64,000 bases of DNA from DASRLE01 sp963825315. Its GTDB lineage: Bacteria > Verrucomicrobiota > Verrucomicrobiia > Limisphaerales > Palsa-1400. The position numbers were made by a program, and so were the translations under genes. Below are positions 21,323 to 30,472 of this stretch, in pieces. Where the stretch lies: the NCBI GenBank assembly GCA_963825315.1, contig CAWGST010000001.1, positions 558,001 to 622,000 of the forward strand, read 5' to 3'. The first letter of the stretch is position 1. Every line of letters starts with the position of its first letter. Below the pieces are notes generated by a model. It ran no database searches. It worked only from the letters and a program-made list of their open reading frames with translations, and had not been told where the DNA came from.

Positions 21323-21659
21323 CGACGGCACCGCCTTGGACATCCTCACCGCCGCGCGCCACATCCGGGAGTTCACTGCCGGCCTCACCCGCGCCCAGTT
21401 CGACGCCGATCTCCTCACCCAGTCCGCCGTGCTGCATCAAATCATCGTCCAGGGCGAAGCCGTCAAACGCCTGTCGGACGAGTTCCGGCTGGCCCATCCT
21501 TCCCTTCCATGGACGAAGATCGCAGGAATGCGCGACCGGTGCGTCCACGGTTATGACAATGTGGACCTGGACCAAGTCTGGGAAGTGACCCAAGTCCATG
21601 CCCGCCAATTGGTGGACTATCTGGAAAAAATCGTCCCCAAGCCGCCCCCGGACGCCTGA
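21312..21659 (+). CDS. HEPN-domain RNase toxin, HepT-like
   Basis: A protein of 115 residues starting MWTDDGTALDILTAARHIRE. The catalytic HEPN motif RX4HXY is visible as RDRCVHGY. The family cleaves RNA and is inhibited by the MNT partner encoded immediately upstream with an 11-base overlap. The helical context (ILTAARHIREF...VKRLSDEFRLAHPSLPW) matches the DUF86/HepT type. The pair is complete and probably active. Confidence 0.9.
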   Translation: MWTDDGTALDILTAARHIREFTAGLTRAQFDADLLTQSAVLHQIIVQGEAVKRLSDEFRLAHPSLPWTKIAGMRDRCVHGYDNVDLDQVWEVTQVHARQLVDYLEKIVPKPPPDA

Positions 21660-21673
21660 CACCGTTTATTCTA

Positions 21674-22087
21674 ATGCGCCGTCTTGCAAAAGGTTCCCGG
21701 AAGGTGTTTATTTATGGCATGGACGCGGTAATTTCCGACAGCAGAGTTCCTGACATTCAAGCCCAGGCCCGTGACTTGACCAAGCGACAAATGGAACAAT
21801 GGTTTGACTGGATGGACGGCATGCTGGATGTTCACCGGAATAATTTCGTGTTCCGTGAGCCGACGCCGGCGCAACTCGAAGAACACAAAACAGGCCTGAA
21901 GTTGGCCATCCGGTATTGCCTTTTTATAAACACCCTAATCGCCGATCCCGACTTCAATGAACCGGATTTGGTTTCCCGGCTGCAGGTGCGCGTCCGGCAA
22001 TTGCAGGATGCTTACGACACCTTCCATGACACGACTCTTTCAGACGCACAAGCGGAAGAAGTTTTGAAGCAAGTCTTCCCGAAATGA
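21674..22087 (+). CDS. Hypothetical protein, soluble and helical
   Basis: I do not recognise this protein. It has up to 137 residues, or 122 if translation begins at MDAVISDSRVPDIQ (21719). It is charged and rich in predicted helix (TKRQMEQWFDWMDGMLDVHR, then SRLQVRVRQLQDAYDTFHDT). There are no membrane segments or cysteine motifs. Its stop overlaps the next start in an ATGA, and it begins 14 bases after the HepT-like gene, so the four genes 20984-22311 may form one operon. Confidence 0.65.
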   Translation: MRRLAKGSRKVFIYGMDAVISDSRVPDIQAQARDLTKRQMEQWFDWMDGMLDVHRNNFVFREPTPAQLEEHKTGLKLAIRYCLFINTLIADPDFNEPDLVSRLQVRVRQLQDAYDTFHDTTLSDAQAEEVLKQVFPK

Positions 22088-22311
22088 ACAGGGAACTGGA
22101 AGCGATCATCCTCGCTTACGAAAAGGCGTCCGCATCGAAGGACAAAGAGGCGGAGCATTACCTGCTTGCCTTCGAGGCCCTTCTTGACAGCGTAATGGAG
22201 CGGCAGCCGAACCTGTCGCGTGATATTCTGCGCAAGAGCGTCATCAAGGCGCATCGGAAATGGGCCTTGAAACAGGATCGCAAACCGCCAACAATTCCGC
22301 CAAAGGCGTGA
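22084..22311 (+). CDS. Hypothetical small protein
   Basis: A 75-residue protein, MNRELEAIILAYEKASASKD at its start and a basic C-terminus (HRKWALKQDRKPPTIPPKA). It overlaps the preceding gene by four bases (ATGA). It is not recognised; the helical N-terminus and basic tail could suit a nucleic-acid or partner-protein contact, but nothing more can be said. Confidence 0.6.
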   Translation: MNRELEAIILAYEKASASKDKEAEHYLLAFEALLDSVMERQPNLSRDILRKSVIKAHRKWALKQDRKPPTIPPKA

Positions 22312-22319
22312 CTGGCGTG

Positions 22320-23555
22320 ATGAGTGTGCGACGTGTGGTGGTGGTGGGCGGTGGTCCCGCTGGTTTTTTTGCGGCGATCACCTGCGCGGAAGCCATGCCG
22401 GGTGCGGCCGTCACGGTGCTGGAAAAAGGGGCGCAGTTCCTGGGCAAAGTCCGCATTTCCGGCGGCGGACGCTGCAATGTCACTCATGCCTGTTTCGATC
22501 CGCGCGAGTTCACGACGCGCTTTCCACGCGGCCAGCGGGCCTTGCTCGCTCCCTGCCAGGTTTTCCAGGCCAGCGACACGGTCGCCTGGTTCGAATCCCG
22601 CGGTGTCAAACTCAAAACTGAAAGCGATGGACGCATGTTTCCGGCCAGCGATTCGTCGCAGACCATCATTGATTGCCTCATGCGCGCGGCCAGGACGGCC
22701 GGGGTGAAGTTGCTGGCCAATTGCGGCGTGGCGCGCGTCGCCAAACAACCCGGGGGCGCCTTTCAACTGACGCTGGCCAATGGCGAATCGCTCATCTGCG
22801 ATCGGTTGCTTTTGGCCACGGGCGGATGCCGGGCCGCGCTGGCAGGCGAACTGGCGGTGTCCCTCGGCCACACCCTCGAACCCCCCGTGCCGTCATTATT
22901 CACCTTTCACATTGAAACCCCTTGGGTGCGGGAATTGTCCGGAGTATCCGTTGCATCCGTCTCGGCCTTGGTGCCGGGAACGAAGTTGCGCGAGCAGGGA
23001 GCGTTGCTTTTGACGCATTGGGGCTTGAGCGGCCCGGTCATCCTCCGGTTATCGGCCTGGGGCGCGCGCATTTTGCGCGCTTTGAACTACCAGTTCCCGC
23101 TGCGCCTCAACTGGCTCCCTCATCTTGACGCCGAGAAAATCGCGGCGGAACTGCGCGCGCGGCGCGGGGCGCAACCCGCCCGCCTCATTGTCAATACTCC
23201 GATTGCGCCGTTGCCGGGCCGTCTTTGGGAACAACTGGTCCTGGCGGCGGCCATCCCGCGCCAAACCCGCTGGGCCGCGCTCCCGCGTCCGGCGCAACAC
23301 GCCCTGGTCCAGCAACTCATCCGCACCGAACTTACAGTGGCCGGCAAAAGCCTGAACAAGGACGAATTCGTCACCTGCGGCGGCGTGCGCTTGGGCGAAG
23401 TCAATTTTAAAACGATGGAGAGCCGGATTTGCCCCGGATTGCACTTTGCCGGCGAACTGCTGGACATTGACGGCATCACCGGCGGCTTCAATTTTCAGGC
23501 CGCCTGGACCACCGGCTGGATTGCGGGCCGGGCCATGGGAGAAAAAGAAAAATAA
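22320..23555 (+). CDS. HI0933/YhiN-family FAD-dependent oxidoreductase
   Basis: A flavoprotein of about 411 residues from MSVRRVVVVGGGPAGFFAAI. The dinucleotide-binding GGGPAG motif lies at the N-terminus, followed by the family block GKVRISGGGRCNVTHA. The C-terminal block FAGELLDIDGITGGFNFQAA is typical of the HI0933 (BaiN-like) family. The substrate is unknown for most members. The start at 22320 is chosen because the family begins just before the Rossmann strand; the open frame extends 20 codons upstream over the previous gene. Confidence 0.92.
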   Translation: MSVRRVVVVGGGPAGFFAAITCAEAMPGAAVTVLEKGAQFLGKVRISGGGRCNVTHACFDPREFTTRFPRGQRALLAPCQVFQASDTVAWFESRGVKLKTESDGRMFPASDSSQTIIDCLMRAARTAGVKLLANCGVARVAKQPGGAFQLTLANGESLICDRLLLATGGCRAALAGELAVSLGHTLEPPVPSLFTFHIETPWVRELSGVSVASVSALVPGTKLREQGALLLTHWGLSGPVILRLSAWGARILRALNYQFPLRLNWLPHLDAEKIAAELRARRGAQPARLIVNTPIAPLPGRLWEQLVLAAAIPRQTRWAALPRPAQHALVQQLIRTELTVAGKSLNKDEFVTCGGVRLGEVNFKTMESRICPGLHFAGELLDIDGITGGFNFQAAWTTGWIAGRAMGEKEK

Positions 23556-23735
23556 GAAGGCCCCGCAAATTCCACTAAATTTTTTCGTCTCACCTCCCCC
23601 AGCCGTCAATCCCATAATTACTTGATTCCGAGGACTCTTTTACGAAATGAACGCACGAAATGAACATTGACACCGGCCTGCGCACCCTGTACAACCCACG
23701 CAATGTTGACAGATCTTAAATCCTAATGGGAAGTT

Positions 23736-24162
23736 ATGCAAACGACAATCGTCGTCATTATTCTTGTGCTCTTCGGCGCTTTTTTCCTGCTCGGCTGGAG
23801 GGATTACCCCAAGAGCACATCGCTCGTGGAATTCTTCCTTCGCGGCGGCAACCTCAGCTTCAAGGGACACTTAGGATCTCTAGTGGCGACTAACGTTTCC
23901 CTCGGCAACATGATTTACGTCTGCGCCATTTCTGGCTATGTCGCCGGTTGGAGTGGAGTGTTTTGGATGGCTATTTGCATCATTCTTCTCGGTCTTGGTT
24001 TCTGGGTATTTAGCAGTCATTTCAAAGCTTACATCGAAGATAAATCAAACGTTGGAACCATCCACGAGTACATCGCGCATCCATTTCGAAACGACCCAAA
24101 TGGCCGCAAGATTAGATTTCTCGCGGCTGTGACCACCGTGCTCGGCGTTTACGTCGCTCTAG
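23736..24162 (+). pseudogene. Sodium:solute symporter, N-terminal fragment (split by insertion sequences)
   Basis: The first 142 codons of a sodium:solute symporter family (SSS) permease, starting MQTTIVVIILVLFGAFFLLG, with several membrane segments. The frame is broken after VVT..LGVYVAL by an IS1182-like insertion at a CTAG. The rest of the gene continues at 28346. Removing the inserted DNA and one CTAG copy restores an uninterrupted frame of about 508 codons, the usual length of this family. The gene is therefore inactivated, and recently. Confidence 0.9.
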
Positions 24163-24235
24163 CAGCCTGTCGGACTTAGAGCGAAGGTTTTTTCAGAAAG
24201 TTTGAACGTGAAAGGGCCAGAGGGCATCAGTCAAG

Positions 24236-25747
24236 TGAGGTGGACCCCAAAAACTGGACCATTGGTTAAGATGGACTTTTGCCGATCTGATGAGAGAAAG
24301 CAGATCGATGAAAGCAAAACGCAAACGGCACAGTAGTGCCTTCAAAGCCAAAGTGGGATTCGAAGCCCTGTTGGGGCTTAAGACGGTCGCGCAACTGGCG
24401 CGAGAGTACGCGGTGCATCCAACGCAGGTCACGCAATGGAAAGCCACCATTCGGGACCGGTTGCCGGAGTTGTTCGAGGCGGGTGCGGCGGGCCACGAGG
24501 ATCAGGAGGAATTGATCGCGCAGTTGCATCAAAAGATTGGGCAGTTGACCGTGGACCTGGACTGGCTCAAAAAAAAATCCAAACAGATGGGTCTTTAACA
24601 TGCTTGGACGAACTGGTCGGTCCAGATGCGAAGGTGAGCGTGCGCCATCAGTGCGAGCTGTTGGAGGTCTGCCGCGGCACGTATTATTACCTGGCCTGTG
24701 CGGAGACGGAGGAGAACCTGGGGCTGATGCGGCAGTTGGACCAGATGCATTTAGAGCATCCGGTTTATGGGAGCCGCAAGTTGACCGTGCTGTTGCGCCA
24801 GCAGGGATGGGCCATCAATCGCAAGCGGGTGCGGCGGCTGTTGCGCTTGATGGGGATCGAAGCGATCTACGCCAGGCCGCGCACCAGCCTGCCCGGGCCG
24901 GGACACCAGATTTTTCCGTATCTGTTGAGAGATTTGGTGGTCACGGGGCCGGATCAGGTCTGGTGTTCGGACATCACCTATGTTCCTATGGCCACGGGGT
25001 TTATGTATTTGGTGGCGGTGATGGATTGGTGGAGTCGCCGCGTGCTGGGCTGGCGGTTGAGCAACACGATGGACACGGCCTTCTGTGTGGACGCTTGGGA
25101 AATGGCGTTGCGGCAGGGACGCCAGGCACCATTGATCTCCAACACCGATCAGGGTTCGCAATTCACCTCGCCGGTGTTTATCGACGCGGTGCAATCGGCC
25201 GGAGTGGACGTGAGCATGGACGGGCGCAAACGGTGGCTGGACAACCGTTTCATCGAACGGCTCTGGCGGAGCGTCAAGTATGAGGACATCTACCTCCAGG
25301 ATTACAGCGGCGGCTTGGACGCCGGACGCGGGCTGGGAAAATGGTTTGACAGTTACAATGACGAGCGGCCCCACCAGGCGCTGGGCTACACGATGCCCTC
25401 GGAAGTCTATCGGGCGCCCGACTCCTACGGCGCCAAGCGGCGACCTTGGAAGCGATGCAACCGCAACCCGGAAGAGGCGCAGAAAGGGTGTAGGCAGCCG
25501 CTGGCGCGCCCGCAAAGCCACTCACAGAAAAGACTTGAAAACAGACCGCCTACGGCGGTAAGAATAGAGGTGCTAACAAAACGGAGAGGGAGAGCGGACT
25601 GGAATCAACGAAGGTTCGTTCTCTCTTTTCGAAAGTTCTTTGAAGCGCAAATCAGGCAAGAGACAACAAGAAACATATATGACAACAGATCGAAGGAGTC
25701 CATCTTAATTTATGCGCTTCGTGGTCTAAATGATGGGGTCCACCTCA
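24236..25747 (+). mobile_element. IS3-family insertion sequence
   Basis: A 1512-bp element with terminal repeats TGAGGTGGACCCCA at both ends and a 3-bp AAG target duplication (24233-24235 and 25748-25750). It carries overlapping orfA and orfB in the standard IS3 layout and sits inside the IS1182-like element. Confidence 0.92.
24308..24598 (+). CDS. IS3-family transposase OrfA
   Basis: A helix-turn-helix DNA-binding protein of about 96 residues starting MKAKRKRHSSAFKAKVGFEA, with HPTQVTQWKATIRDRLPELF, then a leucine-rich coiled coil. It ends just after a run of nine A (24569-24577). A -1 frameshift there would join it to OrfB, as in other IS3 elements. Confidence 0.9.
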   Translation: MKAKRKRHSSAFKAKVGFEALLGLKTVAQLAREYAVHPTQVTQWKATIRDRLPELFEAGAAGHEDQEELIAQLHQKIGQLTVDLDWLKKKSKQMGL

Positions 25748-25794
25748 AAGTATGGCTGCACGCTTTATCACTGTTGATTACGACACCCCGCTGA
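24604..25794 (+). CDS. IS3-family transposase OrfB (DDE), without an in-element stop
   Basis: Catalytic rve-type integrase domain. The DDE residues are visible in WCSDITYVPMATGFM, SNTDQGSQFTS and DNRFIERLWRSVKYED. The domain ends near YNDERPHQALGYTMPSEVY (about 25410). However, the frame continues for some 130 more codons, passes the right terminal repeat at 25747, and only stops at 25794 inside the neighbouring IS1182 DNA. The usual stop was probably lost to an indel. Expression is likely as an OrfAB fusion through the A9 slippery site; the TTG at 24604 is only a nominal start. Confidence 0.85.
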   Translation: MDELVGPDAKVSVRHQCELLEVCRGTYYYLACAETEENLGLMRQLDQMHLEHPVYGSRKLTVLLRQQGWAINRKRVRRLLRLMGIEAIYARPRTSLPGPGHQIFPYLLRDLVVTGPDQVWCSDITYVPMATGFMYLVAVMDWWSRRVLGWRLSNTMDTAFCVDAWEMALRQGRQAPLISNTDQGSQFTSPVFIDAVQSAGVDVSMDGRKRWLDNRFIERLWRSVKYEDIYLQDYSGGLDAGRGLGKWFDSYNDERPHQALGYTMPSEVYRAPDSYGAKRRPWKRCNRNPEEAQKGCRQPLARPQSHSQKRLENRPPTAVRIEVLTKRRGRADWNQRRFVLSFRKFFEAQIRQETTRNIYDNRSKESILIYALRGLNDGVHLKVWLHALSLLITTPR

Positions 25795-27155
25795 TCCTGC
25801 CCCCGAATCTGCGCGATTGGGTGCCGACAGACCATCTGGCGCATTTCATTCTGGACGCCGTTGAGGAGATGGATTTGCGCCGAATCAAGGTCAACGAAAG
25901 GGGCACGGGCAGCGAACAATATCCACCCCGCATGCTTTTGGCCCTGTTGCTGTATTGCTACGCCACCGGGCTTTTCAGTTCGCGGCGGATCGAACAGGCG
26001 ACTTACGACAGTGTGCCGGTGCGGATGATTTGCGGAGACACCCATCCGGACCACGACACCATTTGCACTTTCCGGCGCGAAAACAAAGCGCTGCTGCAAG
26101 AGGCCTTTGTGCGGGTGTTGGAGATGGCGCAGGCATTGAAGTTTTTGCAGGTTGGTCAAATCACTGTGGCCGTGGACGGGACCAAGGTGATGGCCAATGC
26201 CAGCAAGCACTCCGCCGTCAGCTACGAACACGCGGGCAAAACCATCGAACAACTGGACCTGGAGGTCAAGGAACTGATGGCCAAAGCCGAGCAGGCCGAC
26301 AGCACGCCGTTGCAAGACGGGCTGAGTATTCCCGAAGAAATCACCCGCCGCCAGGAGCGCAAAGCCGCGCTGCAAAAAGCGCGGGCCGAGATTGAAGCCC
26401 GGGCCCAGGCGCGCCACGCCATCGAGTTGGCCGAACACGAGAAGAAACTGGCCGAGCGGGCCGCCAAAGAAAAACGGGGTGAAGGAATCCGCGGCCAACC
26501 ACCCAAAGCGCCGACGCCCGAACCCGGTCCCAGCGATCAATATAATTTCACCGCCCCGCAGAGCCGGATCATGAAAGCGGGCAGCGGCCCACATTTTGAG
26601 CAGAGCTACAACGCCCAAGCGGCCGTGGAAGTAGACAGCCGCTTGATCGTGGGAGAGCGAGTCAGCCAGGCGTGCAACGACAAACAGGAACTGGCCCCCA
26701 CTGTGGCGGCGGTGGCCGCCCCGGTGGAATCGGTTGCGGACGTTTTGGCCGACAGCGGATTTTACAGCGAAGCGGCGGTGCGTGCCGTGGAACAAACACC
26801 CACAGGCCAACCTACCGGGACGACCGTCTATGCGGCGTTAGAAAAGAAAGAACACCATCGCACCGTCAGCGATCTGGAAAAGAAGGATGAGCCGGCGGCG
26901 CCCGCCCCGGGAGCCGGGTTGAGCGAGGTGATGAAGCACCGGCTGAAAACGAAGGATGGCAAAGCCAAGTACAAATTGCGGCAGCAGACGGTGGAACCGG
27001 TCTTTGGCATCATCAAGAGCGTGATGGGATTCCGGCAATTTCTGCTGCGCGGACTGGAAAAGGTCGGGCTGGAATGGCAGTGGGTCTGCGTCGCCTACAA
27101 CCTCAAACGGTTACACATCTTGCGAGCGGGAGTGAAACTGGCCCGCTCCGGCTGA
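25752..27155 (+). CDS. IS1182-family transposase (DDE)
   Basis: A transposase of 467 residues, complete, starting MAARFITVDYDTPLILPPNL. It shows the N-terminal IS1182 domain (PPRMLLALLLYCYATGLFSS and PDHDTICTFRRENKALL). The catalytic strands are VAVDGTKVMANASKHS and VLADSGFYSEAAV, and the C-terminal block is RQQTVEPVFGIIKSVMGFRQ. The IS3 ends four bases before its ATG, so its own promoter and most of the leader have been displaced. Confidence 0.92.
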   Translation: MAARFITVDYDTPLILPPNLRDWVPTDHLAHFILDAVEEMDLRRIKVNERGTGSEQYPPRMLLALLLYCYATGLFSSRRIEQATYDSVPVRMICGDTHPDHDTICTFRRENKALLQEAFVRVLEMAQALKFLQVGQITVAVDGTKVMANASKHSAVSYEHAGKTIEQLDLEVKELMAKAEQADSTPLQDGLSIPEEITRRQERKAALQKARAEIEARAQARHAIELAEHEKKLAERAAKEKRGEGIRGQPPKAPTPEPGPSDQYNFTAPQSRIMKAGSGPHFEQSYNAQAAVEVDSRLIVGERVSQACNDKQELAPTVAAVAAPVESVADVLADSGFYSEAAVRAVEQTPTGQPTGTTVYAALEKKEHHRTVSDLEKKDEPAAPAPGAGLSEVMKHRLKTKDGKAKYKLRQQTVEPVFGIIKSVMGFRQFLLRGLEKVGLEWQWVCVAYNLKRLHILRAGVKLARSG

Positions 27156-27342
27156 AAAATCCGAGGGGAAAGGCCGGGCGGAACACAAATTTAATCGGAC
27201 CTTCGATTGACACCCCTCCCGGACTCTATTGGTCCGATCCAACTGGTCTTTTCGAATTCGTCAATTCCATACTATAGGCCCCAATAGCGGATTACGTGAA
27301 AGCCGGAGAAAAAAGCTCCTCCTCAAGTCCGACAGGCTGCTA

Positions 27343-28342
27343 GAGCGTTTTAAATAAAACTGTAGCCACAAGAGGCAAACCAGTTCATGGCATCCCGGGG
27401 CGTGATACTCTGCAAAGCTGAAGCAATCGCCTGGAGCAGAGCGGGCTGCGTGCGGGCCTCGGCTGTACGCAGGTGGGATTTGACTTTGCTCCACATTTGC
27501 TCGATGGGATTGAGGTCTGGGGAATAGGCTGGAAGGAAGAGGATTTGGGCTCCAGCCTGCGCGATCAGCGAAAGGGTCGGCTCACTTTTATGCGGGGAGA
27601 GGTTATCCATGATGACCACATCTCCGGCGCGCAGCGTCGGGCACAAGACATGGCCGACATAGACCCGGAAAACCTCCGTATCGGTGGCCCCCTCGATGGT
27701 CATGCAGGCGGTGGCACCGTCCAGGCGGATGGCGCCGATCATGGTCGTGGTTTGCCAATGGCCCTGCGGACATTGGGCGTGGACACGCTGACCCCGCAGG
27801 GCGCGCCCGCGCAGGCGGGTCAGATTGGTTTTGGCACCCGATTCGTCCAGGAAAATCAGTTTGGCCGGGTCCAAACCGCCTTGCCGACGCCGCCAGGCGC
27901 GGCGCGCCCGCGCAATGTCCGGACGGTCTTGCTCGCTGGCATGGAGTGTCTTTTTTTATATGTCAGCCCCATCTTCGCCAGAACGTAGTGGATGGCGGGC
28001 AGAGAACAGTCCAGTTCCAAGCCGGCGCGCAGCTCTTTCAAGGTCAGGTCGGGCTTCTGATTCAATAGAGTCCGCATCTGGCGCTGATGGGCCGCCAGGA
28101 TCATCGGCTTGCGCCCGGAGAAACGGTGGCGCGGACCGATCTCCCCGGTCCGTCGGCGTTGTTGCAAGAGCTTCTTGACCATGCCCAGCGAAACCCGGTA
28201 ACGATCGCCGACCTCCACGCGAGTCCCCTCTTCAAGGTCATAGGAAGCCAAAATCCGTTCGCGCAGGTCCAACGATAAAGTTCGCATGAACTGCCTATAC
28301 CACAGGCCCAACGGAATGGCTACAGTTTTATTTAAAACGCTC
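27343..28342 (-). mobile_element. IS630-family insertion sequence
   Basis: An element of exactly 1000 bp with 26-bp perfect inverted repeats beginning GAGCGTTTTAAATAAAACTG. It is flanked by TA on both sides (27341-27342 and 28343-28344), the hallmark of this family. It sits in the TA of the CTAG target duplication made by the IS1182-like element, so it arrived later. Confidence 0.95.
27350..28287 (-). CDS. IS630-family transposase, two frames joined by a probable -1 frameshift
   Basis: The N-terminal frame starts MRTLSLDLRERILASYDLEE (28287) and carries the helix-turn-helix region. It changes frame at a run of seven A (TATAAAAAAAGACAC, minus strand, near 27950). The -1 frame then continues KTLHASEQDRPDIARARRAW and runs through the DDE domain LIFLDESGAKTN, VIMDNLSPHKSE and YSPDLNPIEQMWSKVK to 27350. 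Programmed -1 frameshifting on A runs is common in IS630 elements, so a functional enzyme of about 312 residues is expected rather than a broken gene. Confidence 0.88.
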
Positions 28343-28345
28343 TAG

Positions 28346-29445
28346 TGCTAGAACTTCACCTAACAGCTCTCCTCTTCTCTCAGCTCCTGAACGTTAATCT
28401 CTTCATTGCTTTTATAGCGATCGTGGTTGCTGTCGGCGCATACACCGTCCTGGGAGGTTACCGGACCGTGGTTACGTCCGATATCGCTCAATCAATCGCA
28501 ATGATAATCGCAATGGCCGCAGGTGTTCTGTTTTTCCTCCTGATAGGGAAAGGTCACTCATTGACAGCAGCATATCCGTTCTCGTTGCAGAAAATGATTA
28601 CGGACTATGGCTGGCCAGGAGCGTCGGGAATCGCATTCCTCGGCTTTGGCTGGCTGCTTGTCACAATGGATTCCTGGCAGAGAAACTGCGCTACACGTCA
28701 GTTACCTCGCGACAAAATGTCGACGCTCACTGGCACTGTTATTCTGACGGGTTCCGTAATTCTATTCGCCCTTGCCGGAATGGCTGTGAAGGCCTACGTC
28801 GAGCCGCAGGTACCAAAGGCATTATTATCGAATGGGCCTTACCCATTCAACGACGCATTCTTGCTTGCGCCCCACGCGACGCCCCTGCACGGGTTCCTAT
28901 TGGGCATCATTGCCGTAGGGCTTTTGCTAGCGGGCATGTCTACCGCCAATACTTTCCTGTTTGTTACAAGCCACTCCCTGGTCTCGGACATTTTGATTGG
29001 GCTGGGTAAAGGCGCGAACTACTTGGCACTTTCTGAGGACCAGAACCGAGTCTACACTACAACGGCGCGTGCGGTAATACTCGCGCTGACGCTTGGCACC
29101 TTCGTGGGCTGGGTGTTACTGCGTCAGACTGGGGTCATGGATAATCCACTCTCCTACTTCTTCGTAGCTTACTCCGTGCAATACGCTCTGATGGCGCCCG
29201 TCTTGGCAACCGTGCTTAAAAGGCGTCCGTCTGGACGTTCTGTGCTAATCAGCCTGACTGTCGGCCTCTTGACCTCAATCGTTGTCGGCACACTCGCTGC
29301 CCTGGGAACTCTTTCCCGCCCGAATAACACTTACCTTGGCCTTAATGCCGCGGACTGGAGTTCCCTATGTCCCTTAATCACGTTCCTGGCAGGCGCTGTC
29401 GGCCTGATCCTTGGTAGCGCATTGTCAAAACACAAATCCACCTGA
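28346..29445 (+). pseudogene. Sodium:solute symporter, C-terminal fragment
   Basis: The remaining 366 codons of the split SSS permease. They contain many membrane segments and the family signature GGYRTVVTSDIAQSIAMI. The frame joins exactly to 24162 (GCT CTA GTG CTA GAA) once the insertions are removed. Base composition and codon choice are more AT-rich than in the surrounding housekeeping genes, as in the next three genes, which suggests acquired DNA. The substrate cannot be told from sequence. Confidence 0.9.
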
Positions 29446-29449
29446 AACC

Positions 29450-30037
29450 ATGAAAACTCTCTGGCAGTACCTGTTGGTTTTCGTCTGCCTCGCAACCGCA
29501 CACAACGTTGTTGGACAACCCAGAGAACACATCGAAGTCGACTGTGAATGCCCGAGTGAGACTTGGGATGTGCTCTTCGCGAATTGCAAAAGAAACGATC
29601 TCAAACTGAATTTTGACTCCGCTAAGGTTTCAATGAATTACACCAATGTCAAAACCATGGACGTTGTGTTCCATGCCACGAAGTTGAAGTCGGAGGCAAT
29701 AACGTACACAGACTTCTGCTGGATTGCGGCGATATTTGCGGCAGTATTTATCGCGATAATCCATATGCACGTTGACACGAAGGTTCGCAACACAGCGAAA
29801 GGCACGAACGCCCACACCTTGGTCCTGACGGCATCCGCCTGGGGAATCCTGATATTATCGGCCGCGGCATCGCTAATCACGAAGCTGCCGTTACTCCCCA
29901 ATATTCTCAACCTCTTGGATGGCCCCATTGTGCTTGGCGTGAACATAGCCTGCCTCTGCGGAGCGATTCCCATGGCCAAGCAATACGGTCTAGCGTCAGA
30001 AGTCAAAGCTCTAGTGAAACAAGTGCGACCATGGTGA
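29450..30037 (+). CDS. Hypothetical exported/membrane protein
   Basis: A protein of 195 residues starting MKTLWQYLLVFVCLATAHNV with a signal-like N-terminus. A short polar domain with two cysteines (VDCECPSETWDVLFANC) follows, then three hydrophobic segments (FCWIAAIFAAVFIAIIHMHV, LVLTASAWGILILSAAASLI, LGVNIACLCGAIPMA). Family not recognised. It begins 4 bases after the symporter stop, so it belongs to the same operon. Confidence 0.7.
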   Translation: MKTLWQYLLVFVCLATAHNVVGQPREHIEVDCECPSETWDVLFANCKRNDLKLNFDSAKVSMNYTNVKTMDVVFHATKLKSEAITYTDFCWIAAIFAAVFIAIIHMHVDTKVRNTAKGTNAHTLVLTASAWGILILSAAASLITKLPLLPNILNLLDGPIVLGVNIACLCGAIPMAKQYGLASEVKALVKQVRPW

Positions 30038-30067
30038 TTATTCTCTTACCGATTGAAGCCTAGCGAT

Positions 30068-30472
30068 ATGAACAAGGTAATCCGTTTGAACTCCGATGGC
30101 CCTTGGGAGAGAACCATTGGGTATAGCCGCATTGTGATAGCTGGAGACCTCGTGGAGGTTGCTGGTACGACTGCCACCGACGAGAGGGGCCGCACGGTAG
30201 CTCCTTTCGACACGTACGAGCAGACCAAGTTCATCATCAAAAAAGTCCAAATGCTCCTCGCCAAAGCTGGCGTCCCTCTAAAAAACACTATTAGGACGCG
30301 CATTTTCCTAACCAACATCGAAGATTGGGAAAAGGCTGCCGCTGCTCACCGCGAGGCTTTTGCAGCTATACGTCCAGTGAATACGACCCTTGCAGTAACT
30401 GCATTAGTGCGAAAGGACCTAGTAGTTGAAATGGAATTCAGTGCGCAGTTGCATGAGCCCCAGGCGCCATGA
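30068..30472 (+). CDS. RidA/YjgF-family enamine/imine deaminase
   Basis: A protein of 134 residues starting MNKVIRLNSDGPWERTIGYS. The RidA fold signature is readable: EVAGTTATDERGRTV, QTKFIIKKVQMLLAKAG and the conserved arginine in TIRTRIFLTNIEDWEKAA. The family hydrolyses reactive enamine/imine intermediates from PLP enzymes or acts in amine catabolism. Next to a symporter it could serve uptake and use of an amino compound, which is inference only. Confidence 0.9.
   Translation: MNKVIRLNSDGPWERTIGYSRIVIAGDLVEVAGTTATDERGRTVAPFDTYEQTKFIIKKVQMLLAKAGVPLKNTIRTRIFLTNIEDWEKAAAAHREAFAAIRPVNTTLAVTALVRKDLVVEMEFSAQLHEPQAP

Larger units (their letters stand above)
24163..27339 (+). mobile_element. IS1182-like element (itself interrupted by IS3)
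   Basis: The outer element has terminal inverted repeats CAGCCTGTCGGACTT (24163) and AAGTCCGACAGGCTG (27325-27339). It is flanked by CTAG on the left (24159-24162); the right CTAG is split by the IS630 insertion (27340-27342 and 28345). Without the IS3 it is about 1.66 kb. The IS3 sits between the left end and the transposase gene, so it may have removed the native promoter distance. Confidence 0.9.

Noticed and set aside
24600..25283. A 227-codon plus-strand frame inside the IS3
   Set aside because: It lies in a different frame from the catalytic DDE residues of OrfB and is an overlap artefact.
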